Shown: positions 47,805 through 59,141 of the stretch, piece by piece
Layout of the letters: the number at the start of each line of letters is the position of its first letter
Position numbering within the stretch: position 1 is the first letter of the stretch
Assembly: GCF_019898765.1 (NCBI RefSeq)
Contig: NZ_JAIOKB010000005.1
Span: 186,001 to 250,000 of the forward strand
DNA: 64,000 nt
From: Sphingomonas yunnanensis
Lineage (GTDB): Bacteria > Pseudomonadota > Alphaproteobacteria > Sphingomonadales > Sphingomonadaceae
Direction of reading: 5' to 3'
The notes under the pieces: generated by a model
Database searches by the model: none
Told to the model about the DNA's origin: nothing
The model's input: only the letters and a program-made list of their open reading frames with translations
Translations under genes and position numbers: made by a program

Positions 47805-47890
47805 CCGTGCTCCCGCGCATGCAGGGGCGCGGGATCGCGAACGATCACGCTTCTGGCGCTGGCCTCCTGCGTGCGCAGGAGCACGGCGAT
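47805..47890. repeat. two short R4-type palindromes
   Basis: GTGCTCCCGCGCATGCAGGG near 47807 and TCCTGCGTGCGCAGGAGCACG near 47868 share the R4 core and are inverted relative to each other. They lie between the small protein gene and the alpha/beta hydrolase gene. Confidence 0.5.
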
Positions 47891-47947
47891 CTCCTCCGCG
47901 GGGGCGCCAACCGCGGATAGATCGCACCGCCCGACGGTTCACCCGGC

Positions 47948-48961
47948 ATGCCCCGCCTCCGCCTCGCCGCCGCGCTCTGCCTCGCTCCCGCTCTCGCCTT
48001 CCTTCCAGCGGGCGCCGCGGCGCGCGACGTCTCGCTCGGCGCCGATCTCGAGCGCTACGCCTACCCCGCCCCGGTGCACTGGTTCGCCGCAGACTCGCAG
48101 GGCGCGCGCGTGCGCATGGCCTATCTCGACGTGCCGCCGGCCGCGGCACCCAACGGCCGCACTGTGGTGCTGCTCCACGGCAAGAACTTCTGCGCCGCGA
48201 CCTGGTACGACACCGCGCGGCGGCTCGCCGCGGCGGGCTATCGCGTGATCGCGCCCGACCAGATCGGCTTCTGCAAGTCCTCCAAGCCGGCGGGCTATCA
48301 GTACAGCTTCCACGCCATGGCGGCGCTGACCCGCTCGCTGCTGGAGCAGGCGGGCGCGGGGAGGGTGGTGCTCGTCGGCCATTCCACCGGCGGCGTGCTC
48401 GCCGCGCGCTTCGCTCTGCTCTATCCCGATCGGGTGGAGCGGCTGGTGCTGGTCAACCCGCTCGGCCTCAACGACACGCTCGCGGAAGGCGTGCCGTACA
48501 CAGACCTGGGCGCGCTGCGCGCCGAGGAGGCGAAGACCAGCGCGGCGACGATCAAGGCCTATCAGCTCCGCAACTATTATCACGGCAGCTGGCGGCCCGC
48601 CTATGACCGATGGGTGGCGATGCTGGCGGGGCAATATGCCGGCGCGGACGGCGACCGGGTGCGCGACGCGCAGGCGCGCCTGTCCGATATGATCCAGACC
48701 CAGCCCGTCGCGGCGGAGCTGCCGCGGCTGGCGGTCCCGACCGTGCTGCTGATCGGGCAGCGCGACCTCACCGCCTTCCGCGCCGGCTCGGCCCCGCCCG
48801 AGGCGCGCGCCGCGGTCCGCACCGTGCCGCAGGCGGCGGAGCAGGCGGTGGCGCGGATCCCCGGCGCGCGGCTGGTGCGGCTGGGCGCGCTCGGCCACGC
48901 GCCCCAGGTCGAGGATCCCGACGCCTTCCTCGCGGCGCTGCGCGCGGCGATCGAGCGGTGA
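47948..48961 (+). CDS. exported alpha/beta hydrolase
   Basis: A 337-residue hydrolase with a signal peptide (AAALCLAPALAFLPAGAAA). The oxyanion-hole HG is in VVLLHGKNFCAATW, the nucleophile elbow GHSTGG has Ser146, the acid is likely Asp in LLIGQRDLTAF, and the base is His in LGALGHAPQVEDP. This is the classic catalytic triad of esterases and epoxide-hydrolase-like enzymes. Substrate unknown. It converges with the M20 peptidase gene. Confidence 0.9.
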   Translation: MPRLRLAAALCLAPALAFLPAGAAARDVSLGADLERYAYPAPVHWFAADSQGARVRMAYLDVPPAAAPNGRTVVLLHGKNFCAATWYDTARRLAAAGYRVIAPDQIGFCKSSKPAGYQYSFHAMAALTRSLLEQAGAGRVVLVGHSTGGVLAARFALLYPDRVERLVLVNPLGLNDTLAEGVPYTDLGALRAEEAKTSAATIKAYQLRNYYHGSWRPAYDRWVAMLAGQYAGADGDRVRDAQARLSDMIQTQPVAAELPRLAVPTVLLIGQRDLTAFRAGSAPPEARAAVRTVPQAAEQAVARIPGARLVRLGALGHAPQVEDPDAFLAALRAAIER

Positions 48962-48973
48962 GCATCGCGCGGC

Positions 48974-50404
48974 TCAGTGCTGCGCGACGTAGCCGACGAG
49001 ATCGTAGATATAGTCGCGCCCGCGGTACAGCGCGTCGGCGGGGATACGCTCGTTGAGCCCGTGCGTGCCCGCGGTAGCGGGATCGTTCCACAGCCCCGGG
49101 ATGCCGTAGGTCGGCACGCCGATCTTGCTGAGATAGGTCGCGTCGGTGGCGCCGGCGGACTGGGTGAGGATCACCGGCACGCCGGGGAAGTGTTTCGCCC
49201 CGATCGCCGCGATCGGCCGGAGGATCGCGGGATCGAGCGGCGCGCTCTCGGCCACCGGGCGCTCCTGGATCTTGCTGCGGAGTATCTTCACCTGCGGGTC
49301 GGCGACGACCCGCTCGATCGCCGCGCGCGTCTCGTCGGCGGTCTCGCCCGGCACGATGCGGCAGTTGACCGAGGCGGCAGCGCGCTGCGGCAGCGCGTTG
49401 GCGGCATGCCCGGCCTCCAGCATCGTGGCGACGCAGGTGGTGCGCAGCAGCGGGTCGAGCGCGAGATCGCGCGACACCGCCTCGGCCGCGGCGGCATCGC
49501 CGGGCGTGGCAGCGAGCCGCACCATGGCCGCGCCGGTCGCGTCCTCGCGCAGCGCGCCGGCCTTGGCGAGATAGGCCTGCGACACCGGGTTGAGCCTGAC
49601 CGGGAAGCGCAGGGTGCTGAGCCGGGTCAGCGCGGCGGCGAGGCGATAGATCGCGTTGTCGGGCCGCGGCTGCGAGCTATGGCCGCCGCGATCGGTGACC
49701 TCGAGGATGAAATTGCGCGGCGACTTCTGCGCGACCTGGACGCCGAGCGTCTCCGGCCCGCCGCCGGGCGCGGTGCGGCCGCCGCCGCCCTCGTTGAAGG
49801 CGAAGCCGGCGCGGACCAGCTCGGGGCGATGGTCGACCAGCCAGCCGGCGCCATTGAGCACGCGCTCGTTCGAGCCCTCCTCGCCGCACGTCAGCGCGAG
49901 CTTGACGGTGCGCCTGGGCGCGGTGCCGCGCTGCTTGAGGCGGATCATCGTGTCGGCGAAGATCGCCGCCTGCGCCTTGTCGTCGCTGGCGCCGCGCGCG
50001 TAGAAGAAGCCGTCCTCCTCGATCAGCTGGAACGGGTCGCGCTGCCAGTCCTCGCGCTTGGCCTCGACCACGTCGATATGCGCGAGCAGCAGCAGCGCGG
50101 GGCGCTTGGCGTCCGCGCCGGCGAGCGTGGCGACCAGGCCGCCGTCGCGCGGGCGACCCTCGGGGACGTAGACCGTGAGATCGGAGTCGGCATAGCCCGC
50201 CGCGCTCAGCCGCGCCGCGACCTGGCGCGCCGCCTGGGTGCAGTCGCCGACCGATGAGGTGGTGTTGGTCTCGACCAGTTCGCGGTACAGCTCGCGGAAT
50301 GCGGCGCGGTCGGGGCGCGCCGCGGCGACGGGCGCCTGGGCCGCGGCGGCGAGCGGTTGAAGCAGAGCGGCGGCCGCGGTGGCGGCGGTGACGAGGCGGT
50401 GCAT
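48974..50404 (-). CDS. exported M20-family metallopeptidase
   Basis: A 476-residue exopeptidase with a signal peptide (ending QPLAAAAQ). Zinc-site motifs are intact: LLLLAHIDVVE (His109, Asp111), YARGASDDKAQ (bridging Asp near 141) and catalytic TCGEEGSNE (Glu175/176), with a dimerisation domain in the middle and GGHSSQPRPDNAI. It is the carboxypeptidase/dipeptidase type of M20 enzyme acting in the periplasm. The TonB receptor gene lies 32 bases upstream on the same strand, suggesting joint use for peptide uptake and cleavage. Confidence 0.92.
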   Translation of the reverse strand: MHRLVTAATAAAALLQPLAAAAQAPVAAARPDRAAFRELYRELVETNTTSSVGDCTQAARQVAARLSAAGYADSDLTVYVPEGRPRDGGLVATLAGADAKRPALLLLAHIDVVEAKREDWQRDPFQLIEEDGFFYARGASDDKAQAAIFADTMIRLKQRGTAPRRTVKLALTCGEEGSNERVLNGAGWLVDHRPELVRAGFAFNEGGGGRTAPGGGPETLGVQVAQKSPRNFILEVTDRGGHSSQPRPDNAIYRLAAALTRLSTLRFPVRLNPVSQAYLAKAGALREDATGAAMVRLAATPGDAAAAEAVSRDLALDPLLRTTCVATMLEAGHAANALPQRAAASVNCRIVPGETADETRAAIERVVADPQVKILRSKIQERPVAESAPLDPAILRPIAAIGAKHFPGVPVILTQSAGATDATYLSKIGVPTYGIPGLWNDPATAGTHGLNERIPADALYRGRDYIYDLVGYVAQH

Positions 50405-50436
50405 GATTGTTCCTCTCGGACGGCGGGAAGGGCGGT

Positions 50437-52755
<2,319 letters not shown>

Positions 52756-52969
52756 GATGCCCCTTAGTTTTTCTTGCGAGGCGCGCCGCTCGGCGACGCG
52801 CTGGCACGATCATCAACGCATTATCCGATCGGAGCAATAGGATATCGCCGTGCGGTTGATTCGTGCCGGACCGGTCGCGTCGGCGCCACTCGCGTCGGCA
52901 CGGCGACCGGTCAGCGCGGCGCGGCGCTCGCTCGACGCGACGTCGCGGCGATCGGTGCGTTTCGCCGGC

Positions 52970-53357
52970 ATGAACACGGCGCCCGCGCTGATCGCGATGT
53001 CCCTGGCGGCAGCCGCCCCAGGCAGCCTCGCGGCGCTCAGATGGGAGAAGCGTGTCCTTCTCGTCGCCGCACCGGCCGAGCCGGATGCCGCGCTTCGGCG
53101 ACAGCGCGCGATCATGGCGCTGGGCGGCGGCGGCGCGCGACCTGCACGTGGTCGAGATCGTCGGTGACAATGTGACGGGCGCCAGCGATGCGCCGACGCG
53201 CCTGCGAGAGCGGTACACCTTGCCACGGCGCGGCTTCACGGTCGTCCTCATCGGCAAGGACGGCGGGGTCAAGCCGCGGCAATCACGCCCGGTCGCGGCC
53301 ACGGTCCTGGAGGAGACGATCGACGCGATACCGATGCGGCGCGCGGGGCAGCGTTAG
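52970..53357 (+). pseudogene. DUF4174 gene with frameshift
   Basis: The first frame starts MNTAPALIAMSLAAAAPGSL (signal peptide) and reads ALRWEKRVLLVAAPAEPDAALRRQRAIMALGG. Around 53125, within a run of GGC repeats, the match moves to another frame: ARDLHVVEIVGDNVTGASD, YTLPRRGFTVVLIGKDGGVK, TIDAIPMRRAGQR. Joined they form a normal DUF4174 protein of about 128 residues. One extra base (or two missing) in GC-rich repeats may be a real mutation or a sequencing error. Confidence 0.75.
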
Positions 53358-53445
53358 TCGGCCTCGTCGCTGTCCGGCGTCGTGCGGGGTAGCTCGCGTC
53401 GGTCGGTGAGGGCTGGCGCGGGCGCGACGGTGCGGATCTCACCTC

Positions 53446-53772
53446 TCAGAACATCGCGGTCGCGTTCAGCGACATATATATGTCGTCTATCGCCCGGCCG
53501 GCGCGTTCGGCGCCGCGCGGAGGAAGTGCCCCTTGTCGAACAGGACGGCATCGAGCTCGAGGCGCAGCGCCTTCGACCGGACCGTCCTCATACTGCGCCG
53601 CGACCGTCGTGCTGAAGTTGAGCAGCGTGTCGCTCTGATCGAAGCCGGCGCGTGGCTGGCCGCCGATGGTCTCGACGCGGACGCGCGTCGTGCCGCTCAC
53701 GCTGACCTGCGCCACCACCGGCGCGCCCGTCAGCACCGCCGCGACGGCGGCGGCGGTCGCCACGGCGCGCAT
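53446..53772 (-). pseudogene. decayed outer-membrane barrel protein remnant
   Basis: A 108-codon frame has a good signal peptide (MRAVATAAAVAAVLTGAPVVAQ) followed by barrel-like VSVSGTTRVRVETIGGQPRAGFDQSDTLLNFSTTVAAQYEDGPV. Then the sense moves to another frame (KALRLELDAVLFDKGHFLR), and back to IDDIYMSLNATAMF, which looks like a barrel C-terminus ending in Phe. This resembles alginate-export-type porins (usually over 400 residues) with the middle lost. Its ATG overlaps the chrA stop by one base. Confidence 0.6.
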
Positions 53773-55169
53773 CAGCCGATCAGTCCGAGCAGGTGTAGCG
53801 CGAGGCCGACCATCGAGCTCGCCACCAGCGTCGTGATGACCCCCGCGCGCGCCCAGAACACCGCGACCACCGCGGCCGCCGCGAGCAGCGTCGCCCAGGG
53901 ATCGAGGCTGGCGAGCACCGGCGCGTCGAAGCGGATCGGCCCCAGCGTCACGGCCGCGGTGACTCGGAAGAGCATGTGCAGCGCGAACCAGACCGCGAGG
54001 TTGAGGACCACGCCAACGACGGCGGCGGTGATCGCCGACAGCGCGCCCGCCACCGCGGCGTTGCCTCTCAGCCGCTCGATGAAGGGCGCGCCGAGGAAGA
54101 TCCAGAGGAAGCACGGCACGAACGTCACCCAGGTGGCGAGCAGGCCGCCCAGCGTCCCGGCGACCAGCGGCGACAGCGCGCCGGGATCGCGATAGGCGCC
54201 GAGGAAGCCGACGAACTGCAGGACCATGATGAGCGGCCCGGGCGTGGTCTCCGCCATGCCGAGCCCGTCGAGCATCTCCCTGGGTTGCAGCCAGCCGTCA
54301 TTCTCGACCGCCTGCTGGGCGACATAGGCGAGCACCGCATAGGCGCCGCCGAACGTCACCATCGCCATCGTCGAGAAGAAGGTCGCGATCCGGCTGAACA
54401 CGTCGTCGGGGCCGAGCGCGACCAGCAGCGTCGCGACCGGAACGAGCCACAGGGCGAGCCAGAGGAGCGCGGTGCGGACCGTCTCGGCCCAGGTCGGGCG
54501 GGCGTGCGCGGGCAGGTCCTCGCCGAGCAACGTGTCGGCATCGGCGACCGCCGCCCCCTTGCTCGCGCCGTGACCGCCGCCGTGGAAGGCAGTGCTGCCC
54601 CGACGCGCCGACCACCAGCCGATCAGCCCGGCACCGAGGACGATCAGCGGGAAGGGAGCGCCGAGGAAGAAGATCAGCACGAAGGCGAGCGCGGCGAGCA
54701 GCCGGGCCGGCGTCGACCGCAGCGCGCGCCCGCCGATCCGAACCACCGCCTGCAGCACGACCGCCAGCACCGCCGCCTTGAGCCCGAAGAACAGCGCCGA
54801 GACGATGCCGACGCGTCCGTACAGGACGTAGACCCAGCTGAGCGCCATGATCGCGACCGCGCCGGGGATGACGAACAGGACGCCCGCGACGACGCCGCCC
54901 TTGGTCCGGTGCAGCAGCCAGCCGATGTAAGTGGCGAGCTGCTGCGCCTCCGGCCCGGGCAGCAGCATGCAATAGTTGAGCGCGTGGAGGAATCGCTGCT
55001 CGCCGATCCAGCGCTTCTCGTCGACGAGGATGCGGTGCATCACCGCGATCTGCCCGGCCGGGCCGCCGAACGACAGCAGGGCGATCCGCAGCCAGACCCA
55101 GAAGGCCTCGCCCAGCGTCACCGGCGCTGGCCGCGCGGGCACGACGGCGTCGAGCGTGGCGGCGGTCAT
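53772..55169 (-). CDS. chrA: chromate transporter ChrA
   Basis: A 465-residue CHR-family inner-membrane transporter that exports chromate. The long form has two homologous halves: TLGEAFWVWLRIALLSFGGPAGQIAVMHR and a second TFGGAYAVLAYVAQQAVE..., with LPGPEAQQLATYIGW and AETTPGPLIMVLQFVGF as the paired (P)GP motifs. About ten membrane helices are visible. The start MTAATLDAV (55169) overlaps the end of chrB by four bases, so the two are coupled. Confidence 0.94.
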   Translation of the reverse strand: MTAATLDAVVPARPAPVTLGEAFWVWLRIALLSFGGPAGQIAVMHRILVDEKRWIGEQRFLHALNYCMLLPGPEAQQLATYIGWLLHRTKGGVVAGVLFVIPGAVAIMALSWVYVLYGRVGIVSALFFGLKAAVLAVVLQAVVRIGGRALRSTPARLLAALAFVLIFFLGAPFPLIVLGAGLIGWWSARRGSTAFHGGGHGASKGAAVADADTLLGEDLPAHARPTWAETVRTALLWLALWLVPVATLLVALGPDDVFSRIATFFSTMAMVTFGGAYAVLAYVAQQAVENDGWLQPREMLDGLGMAETTPGPLIMVLQFVGFLGAYRDPGALSPLVAGTLGGLLATWVTFVPCFLWIFLGAPFIERLRGNAAVAGALSAITAAVVGVVLNLAVWFALHMLFRVTAAVTLGPIRFDAPVLASLDPWATLLAAAAVVAVFWARAGVITTLVASSMVGLALHLLGLIG

Positions 55170-55975
55170 GCCGGCGTCCGCGCGCGCGCGGGCTGATGCG
55201 ACGACCAATTGTGCCGCTCGGCATATGCGTCGCGCGCCCAGCGATACAGCGCGTCGTAGACGACCATGCCCGCCTCGAGCTGCTCGTGATCGTCGCCGTG
55301 GCTGCGCGAGAGGCCGAGTGAGATGGCGAGCAGCCCGGCCGCCTCGGGCGCGACGTCGAGCCGATCGGTGTCCGCGCCGCGCACGATCGCCGCGATCCGG
55401 GCGAGCGGACCGTGATCCGTCAGCCCGAACGCCTCGACCATGATGTCGAAGGTGCACTTCTCGTCGCGGTGGCTCCAGACCACGCCCGCCTCGGCGACGT
55501 CGAAGGGCTCGGCCCGCTCGCGCGCGGCGACCGCCAGCACCTCGGCGGGCGCGACGAAGAGGAAGCGCGCCAGCGGATCGACGAAGCGGCGGATCAGCCA
55601 GGGGCAGGCGATCCGATCGACCTTGGGTCGCGAGCGAGTCACCCACCATGTCCTGCCGTCGCCGCGTCGGGGCGGCAGATGGGCGAGCGCGACGGTGGGC
55701 AGCTCGGCCGCTTCCCACGCGGCGAAACCGCCCTCGAGCACCTCGGCCGCGACGCCGTCGCTGCGCAGCACCGCGACCGCGGCGAGCGCCGCCGTCCCGC
55801 CGTCCTGGTCGACGACGACGACGGCGCCGCCGATCGCCGCGCCGTGTCGGTCCGCCGGTATCGTCCCGGGTAGAACGCGGGCGGGCGAGTCGCGCAGGTC
55901 GACGATCCGCGGGCAGTTGGCGGTACCGACCAGACGGGACAGCTTGTCGGCAGAGATGGCGTTCGGCGCAGGCAT
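55166..55975 (-). CDS. chrB: chromate resistance protein ChrB (rhodanese-like plus Chrome_Resist domain)
   Basis: A 269-residue cytoplasmic protein. Residues 1-105 are rhodanese-like (RIVDLRDSPARVLPGTIPADRH), but the active-site loop reads LRSDGVAAE, lacking the catalytic cysteine. Residues 115-255 match the chromate-resistance ChrB domain: WWVTRSRPKVDRIACPWLIRRFVDPLARFLFV, VWSHRDEKCTFDIMVEAFGL, YDALYRWARDAY. ChrB-type proteins regulate or support ChrA. AAGGA about eight bases before the ATG at 55975 supports this start. It forms an operon with chrA. Confidence 0.9.
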   Translation of the reverse strand: MPAPNAISADKLSRLVGTANCPRIVDLRDSPARVLPGTIPADRHGAAIGGAVVVVDQDGGTAALAAVAVLRSDGVAAEVLEGGFAAWEAAELPTVALAHLPPRRGDGRTWWVTRSRPKVDRIACPWLIRRFVDPLARFLFVAPAEVLAVAARERAEPFDVAEAGVVWSHRDEKCTFDIMVEAFGLTDHGPLARIAAIVRGADTDRLDVAPEAAGLLAISLGLSRSHGDDHEQLEAGMVVYDALYRWARDAYAERHNWSSHQPARARTPA

Positions 55976-56129
55976 GAGGCGTCCTTCACGAAGAAGCGGA
56001 CGCGATTCTCCGGCTGACGCCTCGTGGGGAGATCGCCGTCCCCATGGCCGCAATGAGCCATCGGCGGGCCGCTTTGTCAATCGCGGCGGCCCGCTTCGTC
56101 AGCGTCTTCGCTGGCGGTTCCGGATAAGC

Positions 56130-57479
56130 TTAGAAGTATCTCGCGAGCGTGACCTCCCATCGGCTTCGCGTGATCGAGTATAAGCCGAGCGAGGAGTCGA
56201 TCCGATTGTGTGTCCAATTCACTTGAGGGGAGAAGCCGTGCAGCCGCAGCATCCGGTTCCCGACGGTCGCGCGAAAGACAGCACGATTGTCGAGGCGAGG
56301 CTTCGGATCGAAGAGAGGCAGCGCCGCATCATAGATCGCGCGCGACACCCCCACGCTGGCCCCGACGTTGAACCCGCGCGGCAGCTCACCCCCGATCCCG
56401 ACGTTGCCGCCGAACTCCCGGTTGGAGAACGCGTCCTCGTGCAGCCACTCGCGCCTGACGAAAGGGCCGATCGAAGCGACGATGGTGCGGGTAAGCGCGT
56501 GCTCGAACGTGGCGTAGACACCGCCTTGCCACCCATCATAGCCGCTGTCGTAAAAGGCCCGATTACGGCGGAGGTCGATCTGGAGACCGAGCCGATCCGC
56601 TCGTCCGAGTGTCATCTGGCTCCCGATTCGAGCCCCATATTGTTGAATGATCGAGCGACCACCGAACCAGCGACGCGCGTACGTGCCCTCGAGGGAAACG
56701 CTTCTAGTGGCGGTCACGCGATATTCGGCGCCCGCGGCCGACTGTACGGAGAAATCGTCGAACCGTTTGCCGGAGTAATCGGTGCCGTTCGCATCGATCT
56801 CGACGAGCGCAGATATCTTGTCGCTGATGGGCAGCCTGAGACCGGTGGAGAGCTGCGCCGTTGCTCCCAGCCCGGAAGTAGCCTTGGCATCCTTGCTCAA
56901 GTCGGCGCTATACGCGTCATCGCCGAGCAGGATAGTAACAGATCTAGCCGAGGTGGCATTGTTGATATTGGTATCGGGGGCGAGCCCGAGATTGATGTCG
57001 AGGCGCCACGCCCTGCCGCTGCGGATGGTATCACGCGCGATCCGGATCGTCCGCGCGACCTGCTGCGGCAGATCCGCGTCTTGTTGGGCGATACGCAGCT
57101 GTCGATCTGCGCTCGCCGTCTTCTTCAGGGCCATGAAAGCCTGCGCCAGCTCCAGCCGGACCCGCGTCTGCCGCGGATCGTTCGCGAGGATCGCCATGAA
57201 CTGATCCGCGGCGGTGGCATAATCTCCTGTCCGCGACGCGATCAGGCCATGCAGGAACGCCGACTGGAATCTCAGCTCCGGCGCTTGCCTGAGGACGTCG
57301 ACGAGCGGCTTGGCTTCGGCATAGCGCCCCTCGGTGACAAGCCGCTCGGCCGCGCCGAGCAACTGCGTCGGCGTCAACCTGACCTCGCACACTCCCGCGG
57401 AGCATGACTGATCCGGCCCGGCCGCGGCAGGTGACGCGGCGAGGCACGTCGCAGCCGCCGCCAGCCCTATCAGCCTCAT
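56130..57479 (-). CDS. Slam-type surface lipoprotein assembly modifier
   Basis: A 449-residue outer-membrane protein of the Slam/DUF560 family. It has a signal peptide (LAAAATCLAASPAAA), then a helical TPR-like periplasmic region (about 35-150: LVTEGRYAEAKPLVDVLRQAPELRFQSAFLHGLIASRTGDYATAADQFMAIL, TRVRLELAQAFMALKK). The rest (165-449) is a beta barrel ending VTLARYF. In Neisseria, Slams carry TbpB-like lipoproteins to the cell surface. The gene directly upstream encodes a TbpB-like lipoprotein, 22 bases away. Family assignment is by domain order and motif style; export itself is inferred. Confidence 0.85.
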   Translation of the reverse strand: MRLIGLAAAATCLAASPAAAGPDQSCSAGVCEVRLTPTQLLGAAERLVTEGRYAEAKPLVDVLRQAPELRFQSAFLHGLIASRTGDYATAADQFMAILANDPRQTRVRLELAQAFMALKKTASADRQLRIAQQDADLPQQVARTIRIARDTIRSGRAWRLDINLGLAPDTNINNATSARSVTILLGDDAYSADLSKDAKATSGLGATAQLSTGLRLPISDKISALVEIDANGTDYSGKRFDDFSVQSAAGAEYRVTATRSVSLEGTYARRWFGGRSIIQQYGARIGSQMTLGRADRLGLQIDLRRNRAFYDSGYDGWQGGVYATFEHALTRTIVASIGPFVRREWLHEDAFSNREFGGNVGIGGELPRGFNVGASVGVSRAIYDAALPLFDPKPRLDNRAVFRATVGNRMLRLHGFSPQVNWTHNRIDSSLGLYSITRSRWEVTLARYF

Positions 57480-57501
57480 CGCTGCTTCTCCGGTGAGTCG
57501 A

Positions 57502-58620
57502 TTACTTCTTCGTGCCCGTGAAGCCGCCGAGGATGTCGACGCGCTGATTGGGGATGCCACCGACGATGCGGAAGTTGCCGCCGACGTTCTTGGCGTCCGG
57601 CCCGTAGAAAGCTCCATCGATGGAGCTCGCCCCGGCGGTCGATGTGCCGGCGCTGACACTCGTGAAGTCGACCGGCGTCACTTTCCCGTCGGTGGTGAAG
57701 CTCGCGGCGGCGAACTTGCCGGAGAAGGCGTTGGAGAACGTGCCCCAGCTCGCTGTTCCGGTCGCATTGAAGGTCGAACCAGCGGGGACGCTGAGCGCAG
57801 TATTAGCAACCGGTCCGTTTTGGATGAACGTCTGTCCGACGGTGCCTGACAGGGTCAGCGCTACCTTCCTCGAGGCGAAGTCGACATCCACCGCGCTGCT
57901 GCCGGCAAGCCACTGCTGTGCCCGCTCCGAGAAATCATCCCGCTGTGCCATTATCGTCGCGAGGAACTGGCCGTCGAACCGCGCCGTGCCTTTGGTCGGC
58001 GTCTGAAACAGCGGCGTGCGTGTGCCGAATACGAGGACGCCTTGCTCCGACGTAGATGACCCATCTGCCCGTTTCTCATTCCGTTCGAAGCCGGCGAGGG
58101 AGACAAATGATCCCACGCTGTTCGGCCGCTGATAGAAGAAGGTCAACGGTGTCTCTCCGTCGAGCACGGAGAGGTAATTGAAGCCCGCCAACAGCGGGAC
58201 CTGCGGCTCGACACGACCCGAGTCAGCCGTCGTGCGGTGACCTGGGTCTTGGAACGTTATGTTCCGGGTGATGTCGGCTTTCGCGTCGGCGAGCGTCATG
58301 ACGAAGATGCCGTCGCGGGGATCATAGCTGATCGATCCGGCGGGGGAATCCGCTGTGCTGGCGTTGCCCTGATAGAGTTCTGATTTGGTGGCGGAAACGG
58401 AAAGCGAGTGCATCGCACTGACCGCGTCGAACTTGGTCGCTGCTGTCACGTCGAACATGTTCGCCTGGGTTGCCGTGCTGCCCGCCGGAGGCGGCAGGGC
58501 GATGCCAGTCGTCCCCGAGGCGCCGCCGGTCGCGGCAGACGAGCCAGCCGAGGAGAGACCGTCTCCCGCTCCACCGCAGGCGGCCAGCGGCAACGCGAGG
58601 GCAACGATCAACGAGCGCAT
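57502..58620 (-). CDS. TbpB-like surface lipoprotein (candidate Slam substrate)
   Basis: A 372-residue lipoprotein with lipobox LPLAAC (lipid on Cys15), then a Gly/Ser/Ala-rich spacer (16-45). The C-terminal eight-stranded barrel shows the TbpB-type signature SIDGAFYGPDAKNVGGNFRIVGG near 335-357. A mid-protein ATGTASWGTFSNAFSGKFAAASFTTDGKVTPVDF resembles the strands before it. It has one barrel domain and no second lobe, so it is simpler than neisserial TbpB. Directly downstream is the Slam gene. GGGAG six bases before the ATG supports the start. The bound ligand is unknown; its iron source role is not shown. Confidence 0.85.
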   Translation of the reverse strand: MRSLIVALALPLAACGGAGDGLSSAGSSAATGGASGTTGIALPPPAGSTATQANMFDVTAATKFDAVSAMHSLSVSATKSELYQGNASTADSPAGSISYDPRDGIFVMTLADAKADITRNITFQDPGHRTTADSGRVEPQVPLLAGFNYLSVLDGETPLTFFYQRPNSVGSFVSLAGFERNEKRADGSSTSEQGVLVFGTRTPLFQTPTKGTARFDGQFLATIMAQRDDFSERAQQWLAGSSAVDVDFASRKVALTLSGTVGQTFIQNGPVANTALSVPAGSTFNATGTASWGTFSNAFSGKFAAASFTTDGKVTPVDFTSVSAGTSTAGASSIDGAFYGPDAKNVGGNFRIVGGIPNQRVDILGGFTGTKK

Positions 58621-59065
58621 TCGAATCTCCCTTGACTGTCGGGAGAGGCACTATCGTTGCATACTTAACAAAGCGTTTGCCGCGTCTGTTTGTCACAGCA
58701 GCAAATCGATCCAAGTCAGCTGCTTGTTGGCCGCGGCCGCGGTAAGATCGATGGACTGAGCCGCGGGCGAGCGCGCGTCGCCACCCGACCAGATCGATCG
58801 GCGCGCCCTCTCGCCCGTACCGCGCTGCGTTTTTGTCGCGCGTGCGGACGCTGATGATAGACCAACGTCTCTCGGCCTATCGTGGCCCCGAGATGTGTCA
58901 CGGTGCGGACTGAGGAAAACTGTTTCCACTGAGCGGCATGCCCGGGAACATGGCCGCACTGAGGCGCTCTAGCTTCGTCACAATGCCATGAGGGCTGACC
59001 ATCGTCAGCCCGCCCCGGAGCGCGCCACGGCGAGGGCAGCCGCTCAATGGTCTCGGAGCGCCGCG
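58621..59065. other. intergenic region, no gene seen
   Basis: About 445 bases between the TbpB-like gene and tRNA-Lys. The left part must hold the promoter of the lipoprotein-Slam unit and is relatively AT-rich near 58650-58690. I found no open frame with coding character, no RNA gene and no clear regulator site in the rest. Confidence 0.5.
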
Positions 59066-59141
59066 TGGTGGGTCCGCCGGGGCTCGAACCCGGGACCTCT
59101 CGATTAAAAGTCGCTTGCTCTACCGACTGAGCTACGGACCC
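59066..59141 (-). tRNA. tRNA-Lys (anticodon TTT)
   Basis: On the minus strand the sequence starts GGGTCCGTAGCTCAGTCGGT, has the anticodon loop CTTTTAA with anticodon TTT, the T-arm GGTTCGAGCC, and ends CGGACCCACCA. The acceptor stem GGGTCCG/CGGACCC pairs fully and CCA is encoded. This is a complete lysine tRNA. It lies one base from the folK stop on the same strand, probably processed from a common transcript. Confidence 0.97.

Noticed and set aside
59066..59141. tRNA-adjacent integration hotspot
   Set aside because: I looked for an integrase, direct repeat of the tRNA 3' end and mobile genes around it; folK abuts directly and nothing mobile is visible within the window.
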